From the NCBI GenBank assembly GCA_020747065.1, contig JAGMVK010000022.1:310001-374000 (forward strand): a stretch of 64,000 bases of DNA. Direction: 5' to 3'. Under the pieces are notes generated by a model. The model had not been told where the DNA came from. It was given only the letters and a program-made list of their open reading frames with translations, and searched no databases. This DNA is from Cadophora sp. MPI-SDFR-AT-0126 (taxonomy: Eukaryota > Ascomycota > Leotiomycetes > Helotiales > Ploettnerulaceae). Shown piece after piece: positions 44,893-56,912 of the stretch. A program made the position numbers and the translations under genes. Position 1 is the first letter of the stretch. Each line of letters begins with the position of its first letter.

Positions 44893-46677
44893 CTACAATA
44901 GCGCAAAGACTCCCGATCCCAAACCTACCATTCCCAAGGAAACAAGCCCAACAACAACTCTCGACCAAGCGAAAGGCTCCGGTCCAGAACCCGCAGCGCT
45001 CTTCTTAGTAGAGCCACTCGAACTCGAACCAGTGCCTGTTGCGGCAAATCCGCTTGCGGCGTTCAGGCCTGTAGCTGTAGGGTTGTATGTTGGAGCAGCT
45101 CCCGTGCCCGTGGCAACACCAGAAACTCGTGGTACGCCTGTGGCTGTTTGAGTTACTGCTGCGATTTGAGAGGCTGCAGAAGCACTAGGGATAGCTGCTC
45201 CTGAACTAGCAAATGCAACTACGTTCGAGTCGGTTGAGTTGAAGTCTGTCTGGGCTAAGGCGATCTGGTTGTTCTCGAGATCATAGACAGCGTAGGCGGA
45301 TCGGAGGAAGGTGTCACCGAATAGGACGGGAAGATCACCAGCTGGTTGGATACCAAGTTGACAGGCTTCCTGACCATTGGTGTATTTTGGTGTGCGGCCA
45401 TTGGTGAGTGTCAATGGGAGGACGAGATCCGAGACTTGGACTTTGATGGTTGGTCCTCCTTCGCCACCAAATCCGTAGTTGAGAGTTCCATCTACCTTGG
45501 CAAGATCGCATGGAACAACGATTGCGCCAAGTTGGTTGGAAACTGTGGCTCCTAGCTCCTCAAAAACCATAGCAGCGACATCATCTGGGAGGAGGGTGAT
45601 GGTGGTTCCGGAATCAAGGATGGCAGCTTCGGCGTAACCGCTTGGAGTTAATTGATCCGTTCCTGAAGGACTGGTTGCTGAGAGCGAAGTGAATGCTACA
45701 GTAAAGGATGTAACACGACCACGTCTGGAGGTGGGATAGACATCGATCGAGATCAGATCACCTGTATACTTTGCTGTATCAACACCACCAAAAAGGATAG
45801 ATCCAGTGCTTGATTCTGCCAAAACATTAGCCAACATATGTTGACAGGATACTGAAGTACTTACGTAGATCATTCAGCCACAAGCTATAAGCAGCAGATT
45901 TGATCAAACCCTGATTCACCATGGCCAAAGGCAAATTGGGATAAATGGTGCCATTGCCAGTATCAATGTTGGCCTCAGAGGTGTTGTATCCAATGCCCAT
46001 AATACCAGTTCCAATTGTCGTATCCAAAGCTATACCCATCTGGAATTGTTGAAGAGTACCTCCGCCAATGGAGAATGTATCCTGGAAGTAGTCACCTGCA
46101 GCACCACTGCCATCTACGTAGGAGATGTTGAACTCGTTCTCGCCGACATCGAGGAAAGTGGAAGACTGTTGGTAATCGACTGTGAGGGGTTAGCTTCGTT
46201 TTCTCGTTGCTGAGCATGGGACGGAATCCTCCAGATCGATTTCAGATTCGAGTTCAGACTCTCGTATGCAAGTCCCCAAGTTTGAAATTCATGAAGCCCA
46301 GAATATGACTCACATTGACCATTTGGACAGCCTCCCTCTCGAGCATTCGAGCACAGCGCCGCCTCCGCAGCAGGAACCCAAACATCCGAACTCCCCGTGT
46401 CAATCTGCAACGCCAGCGCCTGACCCGGTGTTCCCACCGTCACATTTGCGAAGTAGAGACCCTGCGACCGGGCATTTGTCAGATCTGCGGTGATCGAGTC
46501 GGCGCGCTCGAAGAGTCCACGCTTGTTCAGGGCTCGGCCGCGCAGAGAGGCTTCTCGTGCTTGCAGTTGGGCGATTTGTGCGCTGGGAGAGCGAGCGATG
46601 TTGAATTGCACGGTGTTTGCGGAGATGAGAGGAAGGAGAATGAGGAGTGTTAGGGTGAGGAAGTCGAGGACTGCCAT
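44893..46677 (-). CDS. GPI-anchored aspartic protease (yapsin-like)
   Basis: A pepsin-fold protease of the cell surface, cutting at basic residues in yapsins and acting in wall remodelling. Three exons (46677-46314, 46179-45865, 45815-44893; introns 134 and 49 nt) give 533 residues from the Met of 'MAVLDFLTLTLLILLPL', a signal peptide; the frame also opens at 46713. A propeptide with basic sites ('RALNKRGLFERADS') is followed by the first catalytic motif 'QIDTGSSDVWVP', the flap region 'YVDGSGAAGDYFQDT', and the second motif 'AILDSGTTITLLP'. The C terminus has a Ser/Thr/Ala-rich stretch ('GAAPTYNPTATGLNAASG'), small residues (AAGSGPEP) and a hydrophobic tail ('VVVGLVSLGMVGLGSGVFALL') as for GPI attachment. 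Similar to Aspergillus OpsB-type proteases. Confidence 0.93.
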
Positions 46678-48718
46678 GTTGACCAAAGTGCTAGCGGGCT
46701 TGCTTGACTGCAATTTCGGGGTGGGAGTTGTGAGGTTGAGGAAGGAGAGATCGAGGGGAGGTGGGAGACGGAGATGGAGGTAGAGGTAGAGGTGTGATCA
46801 ATCTTCTACGAGAGCAAAAGGTGAAGAGCAGAACAAGTGGAGTGAAGCAAAATGGTATTTAGGTAGAGTAATAGGAAAACACAACAAAGAAAAACGAAAC
46901 GAACAGGAGGCGAAAGACGGAGGGAGAGGCGAGGTGAGGTTGTTAGTTGGAAGTAATTTAGCGCATCAGGCTTGAATGGGATGCGTCGGGGAGCTTGATT
47001 GAATGCGCTGCTGCGCTTCGATGACGCTGGGCTGAGCTGACCCGCCGACCTGCCTTGCCCTGCCTGGTCCGCCTGGATTACTGGAGTTGGCGGGCAAATC
47101 AGGAGCCAGAAAGCCAATGCACTACTCTCCACTCTACACCACATGCGGGACAGTCAGCCACGGGTATGCACTGCCGATCTAGGCTTGTGGACTTGTGCTG
47201 TCGTGATGAAAGAGCGGCATTTCTTGACGTAGAGTTATCTGATCTCTCATACTTTTCCGTATAGCAGTAAAGAGGTACATACAGCAAACAAAGTAATAAT
47301 AAATGTCCCTTTCCCTCAAGCTCAACCATGAATAAAGCTCCCCACTTCCAATGAATCACATCCGCACCGTCCGACTCTTATGCCAAACAAGCCTTTGGAC
47401 CCCATAATTGGCACAGGCTTACTTCCTTTTCAGACCCATCCCATCCTATCCTATCCTGTACTTCGCCGCCTTCAACCCATGTCCCTCCAAGTCTCGGGAA
47501 GCGCTCTCCTCTAGGCTACACTCCACTGCACAACAATCCAGCATATGTGACCTGGCATCTACCACATCAATTCATTCTCTCCAACCTCTCCAACAAATGA
47601 CTCCTCACTCCCTGTTGGAACCGTAAGATGCCAGATACAGACCATCAAGAGAACCAAGTCACTATTCCCCAACCCTGCTTACCTACAGTCTGCATGAGAA
47701 TCCAACCAAAACAGAAGAATCGAGAGGACATGCGTAATCCTGTAGTATCTCATTCGTCCAAACAAACTACTCATCCCGTAATCAGTCCACCTAAAGTAAA
47801 CATGAAGCACGTCGCACCCCAACGCCCCTTCACTCCATCACCCCCTGTTTCAAATGCCAAGCCCCGCCAGAAAAAGCTTGAACGAAGCATCCCAAGAACA
47901 TCAAACCCCCATTTCAGATTACTTCAGCCTCCTCTCCGTACGAAAAGAGCGTTAATCATCTATTGTAATTTCATTTTCGACTCTCAACAAGATATCCCCA
48001 AATTCCAAAATCACAGCCGCCTTCCTGCTCCTGCTCCACAGTACTAACCGAAACCCCGAAACCCAGACCCCAAGTTCAGCTGAGCGAGAGTGGCGGTGCA
48101 TTTCACCACTACCCTCCCTCGCTCGCTCCGTCCGTACCGAGTTGCTGGTGTTGGTGTTGGTGTTGGTGTTGGTGTTGGTTGTTTTCGTATAGGCAAGTTT
48201 GTCCAAACCAGCTGGCTGACGTGCTTTCTACTATATGATATTTCTACATGCATGCATACATACAGACGGCCAGGACGAGCCTTTTTTCCCCATATACTGT
48301 ACTGTTTATGGAACTTTGTAAAGTCTTTGTTTTTCCCTTTAACTCTCTGTCTCAATGATGTTACTTTAGTTACACTAGTGTCTCTAGAAAAGTGCAGTGT
48401 TGTGTAGTGTGGTGTACTGTATGTAGTACTGTGGTGCGACGTGAATCTGCTGTGGCAAAACAGCTTACGCAGGGCTGACGAGTACTCGGTACACCACCAT
48501 GCGAAAGATCCCTCAATGATGATCTCAAGACTCTCCTCTCCTCTCACAGTGTCGCTTATTATGACGACCGTAAACCTCATTGAAGATCTACTGTTCAATG
48601 CCATTACTTTTTTTCTCTAACCAGTCCGAGCGCTATGCTACACTAGACACATAACAAATCATACACTTCGCTTCCTCACTCCTTCTTATTCTATGTTCTG
48701 TATCCCAAGTAGCTGGGT
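46678..48718. other. Long intergenic region, no supported gene
   Basis: About 2 kb between the yapsin start and the 3' end of the ZZ/EF-hand gene. A 139-codon plus frame at 47628-48047 is Pro/Lys/Gln-rich and lies in C-rich DNA; I see no homology or splice structure for it. A GGTGTT repeat is listed separately. Confidence 0.4.
48147..48180 (+). repeat. (GGTGTT)n short tandem repeat
   Basis: Five to six consecutive GGTGTT units, directly visible. It is not inside a supported gene. Confidence 0.9.
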
Positions 48719-51700
48719 TCAAGGAATACAGAACTCAATCCAACTCCCCAAGTAATCCATCTGACTGCCCTTTCCCTCCCCCACCGCTCTCTTGACCCTC
48801 CTCTCAAATTCCGTAAACTCTAACCTGCCCCAACCACCGTTCTCCTCCGCCTCCCTAACTGCTCTCTCAATCTTCCATAACTCGAACAGCCTCTCTTTCC
48901 TAGGCTTCTTGCCTACCTTCATGGATTCCTGAGTTGAGGCCGTGCCATTACCATTGAACACTGGAGGCGAGAGATCCATGTTGAGAATATCGGCATCCGC
49001 GTCGGCATCTTCTTGATTACGCTGCTGCCGCGCTTCGTGCTCTTCCTTGAGGAGAGGGATGAAGTCAGTCGTTGGGCGTGCAGCGGACGTTGGATCATAA
49101 GGAATCTCAGCGTCGGGTCTGAACTGAGGGAGTGTTGGGTCACGGTAGGAGAGGGATGACGTATCGGAGCCGGGGGGTGTAGAGCGGGGAGGTGTTGATA
49201 ATGTGTGCGTTTCTTCACCGTCGCCGTATTCTGCTACGACGGAGAGGAGTTCGGTTGAGGTAGGCGAGGTTCGGGCTTGTTGTATTCTCGGATTGGAATC
49301 CGATGCAGAGGTTGATTCGGGTGCTTCTCTGTTTGATTGCTGGGTGCTGGTAGGACTTGTGTCTGGTATACTTTCAATATCAGGGATCATGCTTCTATGG
49401 GTGTCATCTTCGTGACGTGCAAGTGACTGGTCAACTTCGTAGCCAGTCGCAGCCAGAAGTTCTTCCAGAGGTCGTTCTCGTACTTGCTCGAGTTCAACTT
49501 CGGGGAAATGCGGCCAGATCGGGTTTGATGGAGGTGGAGGGGGTCGTCCAAGAGGATGGGGAACTAGTATTGTTTTTGATGGTCTTGGTTTCGCATCCTG
49601 AGCTTCCTTTTCCTGAGCCCATTTCTCAAACTCTGGAGTCATGTACAGATGACCCCAATTCTCCCTTTCCGCCTTTGTTGAAGCTGCCTTTATAGCCATG
49701 TCTTCTTTGTCCTTGAATAATGGGTCCAGTAACTCATTGAATGCCTGTTGGGTGACTTGATAGAGGATCTCTTTTCCAGCATCTCTCTCTGCGTCCGGAA
49801 TTTCCATTCCTCCCCATCGTTCGGGCACGCTTCGAGAGGAAGTAGATATGTTTGATTGTGTATCGAAATCATCCATGTCTTCAGCAAATCGGACCCGCGA
49901 TGAAGACCGTGAGTGAACAGTCGGTCTTGAAGGGGCTTTAGAACTCTCTCCGGCCATACCAGACTGAACTAGAATGTCATCTTCCTCTTTCCAATTAGCT
50001 GGAGGGATTGCACCCTCCTCCTCATCGGTGTAGAATTGTCTTCTTTGCCATCGGTCATGTACATCCTCTTGAGTCTGTTCTCGGAAGACCGCTTGCTGGA
50101 TGACTGCTTGTCTACTCTCCTTCCTCACATTCTCAACCGTAGTTCCAGGACCATCAATTGCCTCTGCATCCTCATCGGTCACTCTCACAAACGATGGTGG
50201 CCAATTTCGGTCGGCTTCTGGATTTGAGAGACCACTGTCGGAATTGCTGCTCTCGTCGTCTTGTCTCCCTTCTCCGCTTGGCTCTTGGAGCGGGTCCAGA
50301 GGAAAGTTTTCGGGATCCAGTTCAGGACCGTCGTCAAAAATTTCACCTAGTTGTCCACGAGCCCGTTCAAAATTTCGAAGAACAGCTGGCATTTGTTCCA
50401 CCGTGTGTGGCGAGTTGATCATGGTTTCCCAGTACCCTGCGTTGTTTCTGCCCCCATCTCCATTCCAATGACTTCGATGGGATCGAGGCACATGCCTTCT
50501 GAATACATCCTCTCTATTTCCTGTGTCATTACCACTCTCATTCATGATGCTCTTTCCATCCACGATCTGTAAGTCTCCGTTGACTCGAGCACTCTTTCCT
50601 TCACCAGTTCGAGGGTCAGGCGCTCTAGGGTATCTTCCATCTTGACCAAATGCACTGCTCAGCGGTTGTCGTCCGCTTATGAGACGATGTGCTTCTGTAC
50701 TGCTCATCTGTTGTTCCTCTGCACCTTCAATCATATCCCGGTGTATCTGGCGGTGGAGGACATAGTAAGAACGAAACATTCGAAGGAAATCTTTTCTGTC
50801 AACAAAGCCGTCTCCGTCAATATCATACCCGTCGAAGATCTTTTTCCACTTGTCCTTCTTCTTTCGATACGCTACACCGTGAAGAAACTCCGGAAAGCCA
50901 ATCAGGTCATCCTTGTTTGTATCATAGAAAGCAAACATGCGGTCAAATATTAGGCTGGGTGCAGAGTGTCTGTAGCCTCCAGTTGGTACCAGACAGCGCT
51001 CAAAGGTCCTCCGATCCATGGCAAGGTTTATATCGTCCGGATCATCCCTCCAATCCGTGTTCGCCATGAATGTCCATTGTTCCCAATATGCGTCCAGTTC
51101 TGGTCTCTCGAATCCTGTTTCCCTCGAAAGTTTGGTAGTAATCTCCTTGGGCAATACCCTCATTACAGACTCCGGGTCCCCTGAGTACCATACCGGCTGA
51201 ATATGCCTTGGCCCAAATGACGACGCTGGAACTTTGATCTTGTAGAAGATGTGTGTCTTGGTGTGCAGACCTTGTGATTCGCAATTCTCGCAGAGGTCGT
51301 AGTCGGCGCAATTTGCACATCGGTATCGAATTCCCCTGATAGGCAGCATATTGCAGCTGTTGCAAGCACAACCCCTATGGACATATGCATTCCGCCTTGT
51401 AGCATCCTCCGAGACCCGAAACAAGAGCTGGACGATATTCTGGCCATTGCGTTGGTAAGACTGAGGCATGTTGGTCCAACCATACTCCTCTGCAAAAGCC
51501 TGATCATCCACCACAGTCTCTCCATCTGTCAGGGTCCTAGCCACAATATGCCCTTCACCATCATTCTCGACAGCATCGTCGACGAAGATACCGCTGCCAT
51601 CAATGAGTGCCGGCGTAATGTCGTTCGTGGTGGCTGCTCGCCTTCGCCGTCTATGGACCGCATTGCTTCGATGTAATGCAGAACCATGTCCCTTCTCTCC

Positions 51701-51823
51701 CTCTTCTACCAAGCTCTGGTAGAACCAATATGCTGCGAAAGCTGTTGCCACAGATGCAAACCCGATGATGGCGAGTCTCGATCTGGTGAGAGTGCTCGAG
51801 GCTGCGGAAGATGAGGCTGACAT
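48719..51823 (-). CDS. Membrane-anchored ZZ zinc-finger and EF-hand protein
   Basis: An intronless frame of 1034 residues. An N-terminal hydrophobic anchor ('LAIIGFASVATAFAAYWFYQSL', residues about 17-38) is followed by a basic run (HRRRRRAA), so it is probably tail-out in an organelle or plasma membrane. A ZZ finger lies near residues 150-190 ('GCACNSCNMLPIRGIRYRCANCADYDLCENC' pattern, closing with THIF). Two EF-hands follow ('DTNKDDLIGFPEF' and 'DIDGDGFVDRKDF', about residues 300-345), both with canonical Ca2+ ligands. The remaining 650 residues are acidic and disordered, ending in a compact helical segment ('LFELWKIERAVREAEENGG'). This combination suggests a Ca2+-responsive adaptor; the pathway is unknown. 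It lies convergent to nothing close, with a 3.2-kb gap upstream. Confidence 0.88.
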   Translation of the reverse strand: MSASSSAASSTLTRSRLAIIGFASVATAFAAYWFYQSLVEEGEKGHGSALHRSNAVHRRRRRAATTNDITPALIDGSGIFVDDAVENDGEGHIVARTLTDGETVVDDQAFAEEYGWTNMPQSYQRNGQNIVQLLFRVSEDATRRNAYVHRGCACNSCNMLPIRGIRYRCANCADYDLCENCESQGLHTKTHIFYKIKVPASSFGPRHIQPVWYSGDPESVMRVLPKEITTKLSRETGFERPELDAYWEQWTFMANTDWRDDPDDINLAMDRRTFERCLVPTGGYRHSAPSLIFDRMFAFYDTNKDDLIGFPEFLHGVAYRKKKDKWKKIFDGYDIDGDGFVDRKDFLRMFRSYYVLHRQIHRDMIEGAEEQQMSSTEAHRLISGRQPLSSAFGQDGRYPRAPDPRTGEGKSARVNGDLQIVDGKSIMNESGNDTGNREDVFRRHVPRSHRSHWNGDGGRNNAGYWETMINSPHTVEQMPAVLRNFERARGQLGEIFDDGPELDPENFPLDPLQEPSGEGRQDDESSNSDSGLSNPEADRNWPPSFVRVTDEDAEAIDGPGTTVENVRKESRQAVIQQAVFREQTQEDVHDRWQRRQFYTDEEEGAIPPANWKEEDDILVQSGMAGESSKAPSRPTVHSRSSSRVRFAEDMDDFDTQSNISTSSRSVPERWGGMEIPDAERDAGKEILYQVTQQAFNELLDPLFKDKEDMAIKAASTKAERENWGHLYMTPEFEKWAQEKEAQDAKPRPSKTILVPHPLGRPPPPPSNPIWPHFPEVELEQVRERPLEELLAATGYEVDQSLARHEDDTHRSMIPDIESIPDTSPTSTQQSNREAPESTSASDSNPRIQQARTSPTSTELLSVVAEYGDGEETHTLSTPPRSTPPGSDTSSLSYRDPTLPQFRPDAEIPYDPTSAARPTTDFIPLLKEEHEARQQRNQEDADADADILNMDLSPPVFNGNGTASTQESMKVGKKPRKERLFELWKIERAVREAEENGGWGRLEFTEFERRVKRAVGEGKGSQMDYLGSWIEFCIP

Positions 51824-54800
51824 TGCTGAATGCTGGAGCCCGCAGGCTGGTTGATTACTACCGGGCCATGTATCACAGACGAACAGTCATTGCCGTCTAG
51901 AGTAGAGCAGGAATTCGACAGGCTGTGGGCTTGGATTTGCGGTGGTTTGGTTGTTCCCTGGTTGAAATTTGTCAAAGTCCAGAACTGAAGTCGCGGGAAC
52001 GCGCCAAGACTTTGTCCACTTTCAGCCTTCTCCAACAGCCTGCCCCTTCCTCAAACAAAATATCTGCATTTATCCGCACAACGCAACTCCATCCTGAGCG
52101 TCCTATTGAATGTGGACGTTCGCCATTACTATTGCATCAAATTGACTGTTTTGAGTACTGTACTTTGCAAATACAATCCGTAGGCTTCCGATCCTTCTTT
52201 CTTCCCGATGGTAACGATATATCACGACGACAGGGTTTCATGTCCTTATTTCTTTTTCATATGCGGTCTATTTGAGCTATTGCCTCACGATGGTTCCTGC
52301 TTTTATCGGTCCCAACGCAGCCACGATGTCCTCGTCGCCTTCTTGTTCCTCGGTCCCGGCCTCTGTATTCTGATGCCTGGATGCAATGCAAAATCATCAG
52401 CGGTCTTCGAATGTATTTGCTTGACTATTTCTTTTGAAACGTCTGGCTTTGTGGTCCAAATGGTCATAACATTCCATCTTGTCATTTGCGAAGAGACCGT
52501 AGCATTTTCGTTGGCGAAGTCATATAGCCACGTATGCTTTCAAGGCACGACCTTGTATCAAACAGATCTACTATTTTATTAAGTTGTTTATATCCATACA
52601 GTCATCATTTTGGGAAGCCGATTGTAAAGCATAATGGAAACAGTCCCAACGGATCTCTACTTTAGATACAGTAACTTCGATTCCAACACCAAACCAAATC
52701 GATCTCACGTTGCATCACATCGCATTCATTTCATGGTATCGGTATCAAACTAGCACTGAAGATATCATGGGATGGCAGTGGTGTCTCGTGAGCTTTGCTT
52801 GACAAACTTCTTGCTGGAGCAATGCATTTATGCGGTTCAATGTCGTATTGAGGTTTCAATCGTCGGCAGAATGTATACATCGTCACCATGGATGCACTGC
52901 CAGCATGCAATAAGCATTGGCCAGTGCTTTTATGCTTATCTGGTTGCTTCTAGTCCAATGCTAATTGCTTCGTTTTGACCAGAAATTACACTTCAGTCTT
53001 GGAAGGGACTCGAGGCATCTAATCGTCAAGGGCCAATGATTATCGCGGTTTCCATGCCCAACTCTTGACACTTCGTCTACAACATCGAGTTTGCAGCTCA
53101 GTTCAAGGTATAAATGATAGCGACATCCATTTTCTCAAGCTTTCAGACAGTTTCGCTCTTCCTTGTTGTGCAAGGTACTCGTATGAACTATGGCAAGCAT
53201 TTCCAAGAAACTCTCAATTATTTCAGCAGACAGAAACCCTCCCGTACAGACCTCGCATGCATCATAAATCACCGCACCCCACCTCTCATGGCATTTCACA
53301 TCGTTCGAAAGTTGTGCCGTTGTTTCTGTCAGCTTCGCTGTGTGATTGACCAGATTCGTCCCCACGGGGATTCTCCCTTGTCGGAGGATCTCCATGATCT
53401 TAGGAATGCATTAAATTTATCATCGACACGATATCGGGATGCATCCATTTCAGTACCTCTCATGCCCCAGACCTGAAGTTCTGGGGCATAAAGTCAGTAG
53501 TGGCTTAGAGGCTTCGTTCCGGAACAGTCTCGATGTCCAAATTATGAGAGCCAACTTTGCTTCATAGTTGAACATCCCTTTTCATCATGGCCGCAGTGGG
53601 AAGGGATGGAAATTTTTAGCGATGGAACTTTTTCCGTACTGCCTGCTTTTCTTGGAGAATACTCGCTAATCTCAAAGTCGTAGTATCAGTGAGATAGAAA
53701 GCATCAATTTTATGCCGATTCAAATGAATGGTTCTTCGGTCTGTCTGCCGAGTTCCTCATCGCCGAACTTATCCTACTGGCATGACCCATTACTGAAATA
53801 GAGCGAGTTCATGCTTACCAAAAAATGGTCCAATTCAAAACATCGAGCAACACCAAGATAATTACGTTGGACAGGATGTTTTGAGATTTCTTGGTGATCT
53901 GGAAACTTCAGCCTTGAGATGCAGTCCAGATTCCCCCCGCCACCCCTCCCAAAAAAAGCACTCATTTGGCGGCATGGGATGAGCCCGTCTTGGGTGATGA
54001 AGGGCTTTCCAACTTTGATCTCGCAATGAATCACATCATTTGTGCAACGTCGACCGGTTCTCGTCAATTGTCTCGTCGATTGATCCTCGGCAGTGACTTG
54101 GCCAGCGATCAAACAGCCCCTGTCTCGAAATGCAGTTCTCCGTCTCAACATCCTGGCTTGACTAAGCGACACGACGCCCCTCCCGAACCAACACCTCTAG
54201 GTCTCATGGGGCGACCTCTCGCTTCACTGGCTACGAACAGAGCATTGTTTGTCGTCCGAATAACCATAGGTTCAACGTTTCGATGCATCGTCAACTCAGG
54301 CATTCGCCGTCCACTCAGCACCGCTGTTTAATTTATTTCAAACTTTAAGCGCTTCGATTGGCCACTCAAACAGCCTCGTTTCGCATTGACCCCACCCAGA
54401 TCTCAGGCGTTGCGGGTTTCCAATCTGAGACTAAGTTCTCATCTGATATCGACTTGAGGCATCTTGGCAGTCACTTTCCCACTTTCGTCCGATCCTCCAT
54501 TCTCTTCCTCAGCCTCCTCGTTGCAAAGCTCGGTTGGTGATCCGACATCCCATGCCGGAATCTCTCCAAGATAATCAAATGTGGCTAGAGGGTATCGGAT
54601 GACAGGCCCAAGCTACCTTGGCTATAACGCCGCTTGCGCATGAGGATCTGTTCCAGCAATAACCAAGGATCTCAATCATTTTAGCCCCTGCTGCAACTCG
54701 TGTTCATCCCAGAGAATATGAGGAACATTGGACTGTCTGACCGCCAGACCGCGAACAGGTTGGGATGACAGGATGGACCATCCATGCTCGTCGTACCGCT

Positions 54801-55056
54801 GTCAACCGAAATGGCATGAGCGCTTCCTGCAGATCTGCTGTATATAACATACGATAGTTTCCTCGCAAAGCCCTTTTGTTCTATCCATCATCTTCACCTT
54901 CTCTTCAGCCTTTGCACATTCGTTTCTAGTTCTGCGAACTATACATTCTTTTACTGTCCTTACACAAGTTCATAACTTTTAACACCCAGGCCGGCCCAAC
55001 TTCGCTTCTCTGATCTTCATATTTGCATTCGAGCGTCGTTTTCCCATAACTTCGAA
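51824..55056. other. Longest gene-free stretch (3.2 kb)
   Basis: Divergent region between the ZZ/EF-hand gene and the Ala-rich secreted protein gene. Frames of 95-132 codons occur on both strands (for example 53774-54172 minus and 53966-54331 plus), but they overlap antisense and lack family text or splice structure. No RNA gene was recognised. The last 250 bp are the promoter and CT-rich leader of the secreted protein. Confidence 0.4.
54839..54850 (+). promoter_or_regulatory. Candidate TATA box of the secreted-protein gene
   Basis: TGTATATAACAT lies about 210 nt upstream of the ATG at 55057, followed by a strongly pyrimidine-rich leader (54870-55020). Position and context fit a fungal core promoter for a strongly expressed gene. 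Confidence 0.5.
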
Positions 55057-56449
55057 ATGTATACTCAAGCACTTTTCATCTCAGCTCTCGTGGCTATCAC
55101 TGAAGCCCGGTAAGCATCGAAGAACAACCCACACGATCAATAATTGACAATATATAGATTCGGGCAAGAACAGGTTCCTATCCAAGCCATCTCGGATCTG
55201 GGTGCCTTTGGAAACTCCGGTGATGCAGCTACGCTCGCTGGTCAATCCATCTCGTTCTTGCTCGCAGCCGCCAACCCCTGTGGAAAGGTAAGCTATCCAC
55301 TCGATTCCGAACTTAAACTTTATTCTCATTTTTTTCAGCTCTCCCAAGCAGACAAGATCGTGGCCACTCTCGGAACGGACCCAGCAGTTATTGCCGCTGC
55401 CCGTGGTCTCGTTGCCGCTGAGCAGAACTTCAATCCCTTCGTCGTTTCTATCCCTGCTATCTGTAGCGATGCTTCCCTCCCAGCTACTGAGGAGCTAAGA
55501 GGTGTCGTTCCTCTCGTGGATCCTGCCGTTGGCGGATCTGATGTCGAAAATGCCAACTCAGCTACATCTCTAACCACCCCATTTGATGCTACGGGATTGA
55601 GTGTCGCCGAGGTTATGGCTGCTCAGGGCTTCTCAAACTTCTCAACCAAAGCAGCTGATGGAACTGCTGGAGCCGCGCCAGCGGCAGGAAATGGCGCGGC
55701 ACCAGTTGCCAGTGCCAGTGCCAGTGAAGCTGTCGGTAAGTCTTAACCTCTTTTACTTCACCTTAGCTCCAGCGACAAGACAAATTGTTCTCGAAAGCTA
55801 TGAAAGCAATTACTGACATTGAGTAGCTGCACCAGAGGCCACAGATGCGGCCAGCGCAGTCGTCAGTGCCTGTGTTCCATCCACGACTTTTGTCACCGCA
55901 ACCAAAGCTGGTAAGCCCAAATCCCTTCTGCCGCAGATAATGACCCCAAGTAACATTCAACAAGCCTCATCTGCCGTAGCCACTGATGCTGCCGCCGTCG
56001 AGACTGGTGCCGCCGCAGCTCCAGCTGCCGGAAACGGAGTCGGAGCTGTCAATGACCCAGTAACTGGAACATTCGACGGTTTCGTCGCCTCATCCATTGC
56101 CGCCAACGACTTCGGAACTTGCGTACCAACCATCAAGTTCGAAGCCGGACTTAATGGACGCAAAGACACTGAGTTCACATTCCAAGCCATCGATCCAACC
56201 GTCAACAAGGGTCAACAAGAGGCCTTGAACCCTAACATCATCACCAACCGCATCTGTGATCAACTTGGCAACGTCTGTGGAGCCAGCGATGCCGGAAAAG
56301 CCGCATGCTTAGCTGCAAAGGCTGATATCCTCGCTCTTGGAACCCGCGATCAAAGCACCGCTGATGCATGGAATACTGCTCTCGGATTCGCTGGTACAAA
56401 CACCAACCCAGATAACGCCCCTCAAGCCGGTCTCGTTGGCCACACATAA
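55057..56449 (+). CDS. Ala-rich secreted protein, unknown function
   Basis: Five exons (55057-55109, 55158-55287, 55339-55735, 55827-55910, 55965-56449; introns 48, 51, 91 and 54 nt) close in phase to 382 residues. The signal peptide is MYTQALFISALVAITEA, and mature text starts with 'RFGQEQVPIQAISDLGAFG'. The first domain has an Ala-rich helical look with two Cys and text such as 'LSQADKIVATLGTDPAVIAAA' and 'FVVSIPAICSDASLPAT'. A linker of Ala/Gly/Ser/Val repeats ('GTAGAAPAAGNGAAP', repeated later as 'GAAAAPAAGNGVGAV') joins it to a C-terminal domain with paired Cys ('RICDQLGNVCGASDAGKAAC'). Similar proteins occur widely in plant-associated ascomycetes and are called hypothetical or misnamed. 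The strong TATA box and long CT-rich leader suggest high expression. No hydrophobic C-terminal tail, so it is probably released. Confidence 0.85.
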
Positions 56450-56912
56450 ACGTGACGGACAATTACACGACTTTCCTTTTTCCGCACTTGCTGCATGGCT
56501 CGAAATGGGTTGGAGTAATGGGATTTTGGGCGCCGGACTCGGAACCAGAAGACGCGGTTTCGAGGGGAACAAAGACTTGGGAATGATGGAGATTAGTGTA
56601 TGATAAGATGATTACCTGAGGGGTCGAAATTTTAGCAAACGAAATTTTTAGTGGATGAAGCGTTGTACAGGTAAATTCGTGCATATAGAATCTAACCCTT
56701 GTGTCAAGAGATCCGTTTGTGACATAAACGGGGTCTTTGCCCGCGAGGGCCTTCGCAAGCTCCGGGATCACGGGACCTCGCTTCGCCACGATCTAAGTAC
56801 GAAAGGTACGAAAGTACCTCCGTAGATTATAACTTATTAAAAGTAGGTAAAAAAGCGGTGTTCCAAGCGAGGTGGCGGAATGGGGGGTGCGTGGGGTGGG
56901 GACTTAATTATC
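56450..56912. other. Convergent intergenic region, no gene seen
   Basis: Between the 3' ends of the secreted-protein and AAA ATPase genes. It contains short inverted GTACGAAAGGTACGAAAGTACC-like text near 56798-56820, which may fold but resembles no known RNA. Confidence 0.45.

Noticed and set aside
47628..48047. 139-codon plus frame
   Set aside because: Pro/Gln/Lys-rich reading in C-rich intergenic DNA; no conserved text, no signal peptide, no introns.
48147..48180. GGTGTT repeat as a degenerate telomere-like array
   Set aside because: The unit does not match TTAGGG, the array has only five to six copies, and it lies between ordinary genes.
53774..54331. Overlapping antisense frames of 132 and 121 codons
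   Set aside because: Both strands are open in the same place and neither has recognisable content; I could not choose one as real.
56690..56830. Short inverted sequences resembling a structured RNA or tRNA
   Set aside because: No anticodon arm, T-loop GGTTCRANYCC or B-box could be found.
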